Shown here piece by piece: positions 58,524 to 64,000 of a stretch of 64,000 nucleotides of DNA. The position numbers and the translations under genes are program-made. The DNA comes from UBA2040 sp041751955. GTDB taxonomy: Bacteria > Bacteroidota > Bacteroidia > Flavobacteriales_D > Crocinitomicaceae. Below the pieces are notes generated by a model. The model was not told the DNA's origin. It saw only the letters and a list, made by a program, of their open reading frames with translations, and ran no database searches. Numbering within the stretch: the stretch's first letter is position 1; each line of letters opens with the position of its first letter. The stretch lies in assembly GCA_041751955.1 (NCBI GenBank), contig JBGSIB010000003.1, positions 18,799 to 82,798 of the forward strand, in the 5' to 3' direction.

Positions 58524-60803
58524 TTATTCTGATTCGACCGTTAAGTTAGCGAAGCGCAATAGAACGGTCTTTGCTCCATGATGCGGAAAGAAAATTGTCG
58601 CTTTTTTATCCTGTCCAGAACCTTCCATTTGCGTAACCTTTCCTTTTCCAAAACGATCATGCATCACCATGTATCCAACTTTCAGTTCCAAATCAGATGA
58701 ACCCGCAATGTTACTTTTGGTTGGACGAGAAACGGGCTTGAAATTGGATGGAGTAGAAGGTGGAGAAAAAGATTTGTTTAATCCTCCTGTAAAAGGTCTA
58801 TCGAAGCCTCCGTTTAAGGAGCGCCCGCCAGCTCTTGGCGGATTTTCCATTTCCAAAAAGACTTCGTCGATTTCGCTGATGAAACGACTGGACTCAGAAG
58901 TTTGTAAATTTCCCCATACAAAACGCGATGCTGCGTAGGTAAGCGTGCAAGAGGTTTTTGCCCGAGTTACAGCCACATAAAACAATCGCCTTTCTTCCTC
59001 TAATTCTGTTCTTGAATTCAATACCATTTGTGAAGGGAAAAGGTTTTCTTCCATTCCAACCAAAAAGACATGAGGAAATTCCAAACCTTTGCTGGAATGT
59101 ATCGTCATTAAAGTCACATAATTTTTGTCGTCGCCTTTGGTATTGTCAGCATCTGTGAGCAAAGCAACATCCATCAAGAAATCAGGCAAATAAATGTTTC
59201 CTTCTTCACCGTTGGCAATTGTAAATTCCTTTATACCCGACAGTAATTGTTCGATATTTTGATAGCGTTCGACCTCCTCAACTCCTTTGTCCTTGTCAGC
59301 AAAAAGCTCTTTAATTATGCCTGAAGAACGGGCAATTTCTTGCGCCAAATCGTAAGCATTCATTTTTGTCATTTGGGCGCTAAAACTACGCAGCATAGTA
59401 ACAAAATCGGATATTTTTGCTTTTGTTCCACTGTTTATGCTCACTGGATACTGATGGAAGTTACTGATAACATCCCATAAACTCACGGCATGTTCGTTCG
59501 CCGCTATAATTATATTTTCTATACTTGTTTGACCAATTCCTCGTTTCGGATAATTGATAACGCGTTTCAAAGCTTCTTCATCGTTGGGATTGGCTACCAG
59601 ACGAAAATAAGCTAATAAATCCTTTATTTCTTTCCGTTGATAGAAAGATAAGCCTCCAAAAATTTTATAAGGCATATTCAATTTCCGCAGAGATTCCTCA
59701 AATGAACGAGATTGCTTATTGGTGCGGTAGAGAATAGCAAAATCACTAAACATCAATCCTTCTGATTGTTTGACATCGTAAATACGATCGATTACGATTT
59801 TACCTTCTTCATTTTCCGTAAGCGCACGAACTACCTTGATCTTTTTTCCATCAACATTATCCGTCCAAACTTTCTTTTCTATTTGATCTTGATTTCGTTT
59901 AATGACACTATTTGCCGCCTCAACTATCGTTTTTGTTGAGCGGTAGTTTTGTTCTAGCTTAAAAAGTTTATAATCAGGATAATCAACTTTGAAATTGAGA
60001 ATATTCTTGATGTTTGCTCCTCGGAAGGAATAAATACTTTGGGCGTCGTCACCAACAACGCAGATGTTTTCATACACAGCCGCAAGCTTTTTTACGATTA
60101 AGTACTGGGCAAAATTCGTATCCTGGTACTCATCAACAAGTACATATTTGAACTTTTGCTGATAGTAAGAAAGGACATCTGGAAAATCGCGAAGCAGAAC
60201 ATTCGTTTGGTACAACAAGTCATCAAAATCCATTGCACCTGCCTTGAAACATCGCATCGCATAATTTTTGTAAACACGATACATTTCAGGTCTTCTAGCC
60301 ATTTTATCTTCAGCGATAATATCAAGATTCTCCTCGTAATCTTCAGGAGAAATAAGGTTGTTCTTCGCAGCAGAAATTCGACCTAAAACATTTCCAGGTT
60401 TGTATATTTTATCGTCAAGCTTCATTTCTTTGACGATAGTCTTGAGTAAACTTTTCGAATCTTGTGTGTCGTAAATGGTAAAGTTGGACGGATATCCAAT
60501 TCGATCGGCGTTGTAACGTAAAATTCTAGAAAACACCGAGTGAAAAGTTCCCATGGTGATATTTTTTGCTTCGCTATCCCCTACAATACGCCCGATTCGC
60601 TCAGTCATCTCACGAGCGGCTTTGTTGGTAAACGTCAAGGCCAAAATATTAAACGGATCAATTCCTTGCTCCATCATGTAAGCGATACGATAGGTGAGGA
60701 CACGCGTTTTGCCCGATCCAGCTCCCGCGATAACCATCGTAGGACCGTAAATATTTTTCGTCGCCTCGAGTTGGCTTGGATTTAATTCGTCTAAATAACT
60801 CAT
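58524..60803 (-). CDS. UvrD/PcrA-type superfamily 1 DNA helicase
   Basis: A 759-residue 3'-5' helicase. Motif I is VIAGAGSGKTRVL, Ia LTFTNKAAREM, Ib MGTFHSVFSRILR, II VLVDEYQDTNFAQY, III VVGDDAQSIYSFRGA, IV QNYRSTKTI, V MTIHSSKGLEFPHVF and VI FYVAVTRAKTSC, so all are intact. The tail (about residues 670-765) is Ser/Pro/Gly-rich, then a Tudor-like fold (VGYMVMHDRFGKGKVTQME). PcrA/UvrD helicases act in mismatch and excision repair and remove RecA from DNA. I chose ATG 60803; the longer frame starts within the promoter box. Confidence 0.9.
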   Translation of the reverse strand: MSYLDELNPSQLEATKNIYGPTMVIAGAGSGKTRVLTYRIAYMMEQGIDPFNILALTFTNKAAREMTERIGRIVGDSEAKNITMGTFHSVFSRILRYNADRIGYPSNFTIYDTQDSKSLLKTIVKEMKLDDKIYKPGNVLGRISAAKNNLISPEDYEENLDIIAEDKMARRPEMYRVYKNYAMRCFKAGAMDFDDLLYQTNVLLRDFPDVLSYYQQKFKYVLVDEYQDTNFAQYLIVKKLAAVYENICVVGDDAQSIYSFRGANIKNILNFKVDYPDYKLFKLEQNYRSTKTIVEAANSVIKRNQDQIEKKVWTDNVDGKKIKVVRALTENEEGKIVIDRIYDVKQSEGLMFSDFAILYRTNKQSRSFEESLRKLNMPYKIFGGLSFYQRKEIKDLLAYFRLVANPNDEEALKRVINYPKRGIGQTSIENIIIAANEHAVSLWDVISNFHQYPVSINSGTKAKISDFVTMLRSFSAQMTKMNAYDLAQEIARSSGIIKELFADKDKGVEEVERYQNIEQLLSGIKEFTIANGEEGNIYLPDFLMDVALLTDADNTKGDDKNYVTLMTIHSSKGLEFPHVFLVGMEENLFPSQMVLNSRTELEEERRLFYVAVTRAKTSCTLTYAASRFVWGNLQTSESSRFISEIDEVFLEMENPPRAGGRSLNGGFDRPFTGGLNKSFSPPSTPSNFKPVSRPTKSNIAGSSDLELKVGYMVMHDRFGKGKVTQMEGSGQDKKATIFFPHHGAKTVLLRFANLTVESE

Positions 60804-60821
60804 GGTGAATTTTACTATGAA

Positions 60822-60829
60822 CAAAAGTA
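60822..60829 (-). promoter_or_regulatory. -7 promoter box for the helicase gene
   Basis: On the - strand TACTTTTG matches TAnnTTTG, 18 bases before ATG 60803. Confidence 0.5.
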
Positions 60830-60899
60830 AGAAAAGTTGCTCATAGAGGTATCAGAGAATTGACAGCTTCTTCACTAATTATTCGACAATTACATGGAT

Positions 60900-61661
60900 T
60901 TATTTTAATCGATAAAAGAATCTCAAAAAGAAAACCAATACGTTTAAATTGGATTTACAGAGTTTCAGCAACCAAATTTTTGAGCCGTGCTTCTCCACAA
61001 ATCCAGGTGAATGAGCATAATACCAATTGATGAATTTTCTGCCGTATTTATATTTCATGAGATATTTATCCCGAAATGAACGAAGCGTATTTACTTCGGG
61101 TGCATCAATGTCCCCATAAGCCATTGTAGCAATATAACAGGCGTTGCCAGCATTATCAACAGCAGAATTTACTGCCCATAGGGCGACAAGAATAACTATC
61201 AAAGCGAGCAAGAAAAAAACAAGAAGAACAATTAGAAAAATTCTAAGTCCATCTGAAGTATCATCTTTTTGTTTCTGAACTTTCGTTTTTTTGTTTGTTT
61301 TCAAATTATCGCTAAAAATTTTAGCGTTTAGTTCATCAACTTTTGCCTTTTCGAAAGCAAGAATAGATTCTATTTTTTGGCTACTTTTCTTTTTACCTGA
61401 ATTTGTAATTGCTTTTTGGAAGTTCTCAGATTCTATGCTTGAATTGATGGCGTCATCAAAGGGTTGATTAGCTTCAATAGTAGCCACATCGTCAGTTTTT
61501 TCCTTTGTTTCACTTCTTTTTTGGGCAATCTTATTCTCTTTCTCCCCCTTGTGATTATCTGCTTTTTGGTAGGTGATTTTATTATAGGAATGGCATGAAA
61601 AAAATACCAATACAAGAAGTGAAAGTATAAGTAAGGGTCTTCTTTTTATCATTTTAATCAA
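60900..61661 (-). CDS. CFI-box lipoprotein with internal membrane segment
   Basis: A 253-residue protein. The N-terminus has a lipoprotein signal (LLILSLLVLVFFSC, Cys23). A charged, probably coiled or disordered stretch runs from 30 to 135, and a strong membrane segment follows at about 139-166. After it comes the CFI-box region: CYIATMAYGDIDAPEV (Cys175), LRSFRDKYLMKYKYGRKF and YYAHSPGFVEKH, then a hydrophobic C-terminus. CFI-box domains are found at protein C-termini in many bacteria and their role is not known. Having a lipid anchor and a second membrane helix in one protein is odd; the lipobox may be uncleaved. ATG 61661 or 61652 are both possible. Confidence 0.7.
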   Translation of the reverse strand: MIKMIKRRPLLILSLLVLVFFSCHSYNKITYQKADNHKGEKENKIAQKRSETKEKTDDVATIEANQPFDDAINSSIESENFQKAITNSGKKKSSQKIESILAFEKAKVDELNAKIFSDNLKTNKKTKVQKQKDDTSDGLRIFLIVLLVFFLLALIVILVALWAVNSAVDNAGNACYIATMAYGDIDAPEVNTLRSFRDKYLMKYKYGRKFINWYYAHSPGFVEKHGSKIWLLKLCKSNLNVLVFFLRFFYRLK

Positions 61662-61794
61662 GTTTAAGTTGACCTAAAGTACTAAAAATACAGAAAATGC
61701 GGGATATTCAAATCAAAGTAATTGCAATAGGAACTCATAGAAAGTAAGTCGATTCATTTTTATAAATTTCCTCAACGCTAAAAAATTTAATTGC

Positions 61795-61802
61795 TACCTT
61801 TG
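61795..61802 (+). promoter_or_regulatory. -7 promoter box for the aldolase-accD genes
   Basis: TACCTTTG matches TAnnTTTG, about 25 bases before the ATG of the aldolase gene. Confidence 0.5.
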
Positions 61803-61827
61803 CTGTCTTAAATTTTGAAGAAAAATG

Positions 61828-62895
61828 ATGGCACATAACATCAAATCAGGGGTTGCAACAGGCGATGAGGTTCAAGAGATTTTTCGCTATGCAAAAGAAA
61901 AAGGATTTGCATTACCAGCGATTAATGTTACAAGCTCCAGCACCGTTAACGGAGTTATGGAAGCAGCAGCCAAGATGAATTCCCCAATTATCATTCAATT
62001 TTCGAATGGCGGCGGACAATTTTTTGCTGGGAAAAACCTAGACAATACAGATCAAAAAGCAGCTATTGCAGGTTGCGTTTCTGGTGCAAAGCATATCCAT
62101 ACACTTGCGGAACAGTATGGCGCCACTATTATTTTGCATACCGACCATTGTGCAAAAAATCTTTTGCCATGGATAGATGGACTTTTGGATGAAGGTGAAA
62201 AGTTTTTCGCGGAAACTGGAAAATCTTTGTATAGTTCGCACATGCTTGATTTCTCTGAGGAACCCATTGAAGAAAATATAGAATTATGCAAAACATACCT
62301 AGCGAGAATGGCTAAAATGAATATGACTCTAGAAATCGAATTGGGCATCACGGGTGGAGAAGAGGATGGTGTTGATAATACAGATGTAGATAGTTCTAAA
62401 CTTTATACTCAACCGAATGAAGTTGCTTATGCCTACGAAGAACTAATGAAAATTTCACCTAGATTTACCATAGCCGCAGCTTTTGGAAATGTTCACGGTG
62501 TATACAAACCGGGAAATGTGAAATTAACGCCAATCATTTTGAAGAATTCACAGACTTACGTGCAAGATAAATTCAATACAGGTTATAATCCAGTTGATTT
62601 TGTATTCCATGGAGGTTCAGGTTCTACTTTGGAAGAAATTCGCGAAGGAATTAGTTACGGCGTTGTAAAAATGAATTTAGACACAGACTTGCAATTCGCC
62701 TTTACAGAGGGTGTGCGCGATTACATCGTGGAGCATGTTGAATATTTAAAAACACAAATCGGTAACCCTGAAGGCGATGATTTACCGAATAAAAAATATT
62801 ACGATCCACGAAAATGGATGCGAGAAGGAGAATTGACTTTCATTAAAAGACTGGAGAAAGCATTTTCAGATTTGAATAATGTAAATACTTTGTAG
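61828..62895 (+). CDS. fbaA: Class II fructose-bisphosphate aldolase
   Basis: A 355-residue zinc aldolase of type A, as in E. coli FbaA. LPAINVTSSSTVNGVMEAA, SNGGGQFFAGK, ILHTDHCAKNLLPW (zinc His and catalytic Asp), EIELGITGGEEDGVDN (zinc Glu), FGNVHGVYKPGNVKL (zinc His) and FHGGSGST (zinc His) are all present. It cleaves fructose 1,6-bisphosphate in glycolysis. Two adjacent ATGs are possible (61825 and 61828); I prefer the second because AHNIKSGV fits the family start. accD follows by 26 bases. Confidence 0.93.
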   Translation: MAHNIKSGVATGDEVQEIFRYAKEKGFALPAINVTSSSTVNGVMEAAAKMNSPIIIQFSNGGGQFFAGKNLDNTDQKAAIAGCVSGAKHIHTLAEQYGATIILHTDHCAKNLLPWIDGLLDEGEKFFAETGKSLYSSHMLDFSEEPIEENIELCKTYLARMAKMNMTLEIELGITGGEEDGVDNTDVDSSKLYTQPNEVAYAYEELMKISPRFTIAAAFGNVHGVYKPGNVKLTPIILKNSQTYVQDKFNTGYNPVDFVFHGGSGSTLEEIREGISYGVVKMNLDTDLQFAFTEGVRDYIVEHVEYLKTQIGNPEGDDLPNKKYYDPRKWMREGELTFIKRLEKAFSDLNNVNTL

Positions 62896-62921
62896 CCCAT
62901 TTAAAGCAATAAAAGAATAAT

Positions 62922-63767
62922 ATGAGTTGGTTTCAGAGAAGAAAAGAAGGGATTACCACTTCGACAAGAGAAAAAAAAGAGTCACCGGAAGGTCTATGGC
63001 AAAAATGTACCAATTGTAAAACGGTATTCACCGCTGAAGATTTGGAAAAGAACAATTGGGTTTGTGATCGCTGCAATAATCACGAAAGAATTGGTTCTGA
63101 ACAGTATTTCTCCATACTTTTTGATAAAGGCAAATACAAAGAATTGGATGCAAAATTGTCGTCTGGAGATCCACTGAAATTTGAGGATACAAAAAAATAT
63201 ACAGACCGGATTAAAAACACCCAAAAAGCAACAGGGCTTACTGATGCCATTCGCACGGCTGTCGGAAAAATGGACGGTGAGGACTTCGTTGTAGCTTGTA
63301 TGGATTTTTCTTTCATTGGAGGTTCAATGGGTTCAGTGATGGGCGAAAAGGTTGCTAGAGCCATTGATCACGCGATTAAAATCAAAGCGCCATTTATGAT
63401 TATCTCTAAATCTGGAGGTGCGCGCATGATGGAAGCTGGATTTTCACTCATGCAAATGGCAAAAATATCAGGAAAACTAGGGCAATTGGCTGAGGTGAAT
63501 CTTCCTTATATTTCCTTTTTAACGGATCCGACAACAGGAGGTGTTACAGCTTCTTTCGCTATGTTGGGCGACTTAAATATAGCAGAACCTGAAGCTTTAA
63601 TTGGTTTTGCTGGTCCGCGTATCGTAAAGGAAACTATTGGTCGAGACCTTCCAGAAGGCTTCCAAACAGCAGAATTTGTCTTGGAACATGGTTTCTTGGA
63701 TTATATAGTGGATCGCCAAAAATTGAAAGAAACACTTAGCTTGAGCTTAAAATTCTTTAAGGCTTAA
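62922..63767 (+). CDS. accD: Acetyl-CoA carboxylase carboxyltransferase subunit beta
   Basis: A 281-residue protein. The N-terminal zinc ribbon has Cys29, Cys32, Cys48 and Cys51 (CTNCK ... CDRCNNH), the crotonase-like core contains FSFIGGSMGSVMGEKVARAID, ISKSGGARMMEAG and LTDPTTGGVTASFAMLGD, and AEPEALIGFAGPRIVKETIG is typical of AccD. With AccA it carries out the second half-reaction that makes malonyl-CoA for fatty acid synthesis. accA, accB and accC are not in the window. A terminator follows 23 bases after the stop. Confidence 0.93.
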   Translation: MSWFQRRKEGITTSTREKKESPEGLWQKCTNCKTVFTAEDLEKNNWVCDRCNNHERIGSEQYFSILFDKGKYKELDAKLSSGDPLKFEDTKKYTDRIKNTQKATGLTDAIRTAVGKMDGEDFVVACMDFSFIGGSMGSVMGEKVARAIDHAIKIKAPFMIISKSGGARMMEAGFSLMQMAKISGKLGQLAEVNLPYISFLTDPTTGGVTASFAMLGDLNIAEPEALIGFAGPRIVKETIGRDLPEGFQTAEFVLEHGFLDYIVDRQKLKETLSLSLKFFKA

Positions 63768-63790
63768 AGAAGGAAAGATATAAATCATTT

Positions 63791-63828
63791 AAAGGTTGAT
63801 TCTAGTTTTCTAGGGTCAACCTTTTTGT
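63791..63828 (+). terminator. Rho-independent terminator after accD
   Basis: AAAGGTTGA (63791-63799) pairs with TCAACCTTT (63816-63824), with TT following; the loop is 16 bases. Confidence 0.8.
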
Positions 63829-63893
63829 TGATATCAACAGTTTGATAGTGATAAGTTTTCCGTAAATAAAAGCTCCCGTTGGCAAGAAGATGC

Positions 63894-63901
63894 TATTTTT
63901 G
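63894..63901 (+). promoter_or_regulatory. -7 promoter box for a gene beyond the window
   Basis: TATTTTTG matches TAnnTTTG. Only an 18-codon frame (63904-63960) follows before the window ends, so the gene it serves probably starts after base 64000. Confidence 0.4.
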
Positions 63902-64000
63902 CCATGCAACGCATAATAATACAAGCAGTTGAAAAAGAATGTGTTGCCATGAAAAGATAGTAAGAAACAACCTCTACAACAACCAAAAAGCGGCGAATTT

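Noticed and set aside
63904..63960. 18-codon reading frame after a promoter box
   Set aside because: Too short and without supporting features; the promoter more likely serves a gene beyond the window.
1..64000. CRISPR array, rRNA, tRNA or prophage
   Set aside because: No regularly spaced repeats, no cloverleaf-like sequence in the gaps, and no phage structural genes were seen by eye; a dedicated scan was not possible.

Overview
The window is an A+T-rich chromosome segment from a member of the Bacteroidota, most likely order Flavobacteriales; a Crocinitomicaceae/Fluviicola-like genome is my best guess and is inference. The evidence is a PorT-family protein of the type IX secretion system (T9SS), a protein with a T9SS C-terminal sorting domain, a lipoprotein TamA homologue (TamL), a TonB-dependent receptor, BshC of bacillithiol synthesis, a glycine-lipid type acyltransferase pair, and many copies of the Bacteroidota -7 promoter box TAnnTTTG, often only a few bases before the start codon. 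Gene density is high and many neighbours overlap. I saw no rRNA, tRNA, CRISPR array, intact insertion sequence or prophage.

Layout. 1-9723: the end of an L,D-transpeptidase gene, an exported dikinase-like protein whose domain order resembles glucan water dikinase, a hydrolase, then a long + strand operon (3179-9723). That operon holds a lipoprotein, an epimerase-CBS fusion, DAHP synthase, a KdsC-like phosphatase, a saccharopine-dehydrogenase-like enzyme, a transporter and a CPBP protease. 9860-14894: an arsenosugar cluster (AhpD-like protein, ArsS, two glycosyltransferases) split by a decayed gene and an AAA+ ATPase gene that carries two large palindromes upstream. 14999-19830: ABC exporter, Ppx/GppA, a sigma-54-type response regulator without a DNA-binding domain, and a DoxX-like protein. 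20026-24908: a secreted protein, zinc-ribbon membrane proteins, a GT-C glycosyltransferase and a lipoprotein.

24988-26112 looks like a gene cassette: two small ORFs bounded by two structured ~135-145-nt elements that share core-like 7-mers and a CGCA..TGCG palindrome at identical spacing. 26307-31974 is mostly core metabolism on the - strand (methyltransferase, GlmM, RibH, TPR protein, cyclophilin), then divergent bshC. 32024-41597: TonB-dependent receptor, LRR protein, ASH-domain protein, alkylation repair protein, and a uvrA-acetyltransferase-methyltransferase group. 41779-47883: a secreted protein, an ECF sigma factor, a T9SS cargo protein, a DUF4159 protein and the two lipid acyltransferases. 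48045-58520: aminotransferase, heptose kinase, TrkH potassium channel, MenG/UbiE, PorT, FAD dehydrogenase, SpoU methyltransferase and TamL. 58524-63767: UvrD/PcrA helicase, a CFI-box lipoprotein, fructose-bisphosphate aldolase and AccD.

The least ordinary parts are the cassette-like unit at 24988-26112, the ATPase module with duplicated palindromes inside the arsenosugar cluster (11262-13487), the epimerase-CBS/DAHP-synthase operon (3577-7481) and the exported dikinase (268-2163). All function calls come from reading motifs by eye; no database search was run.
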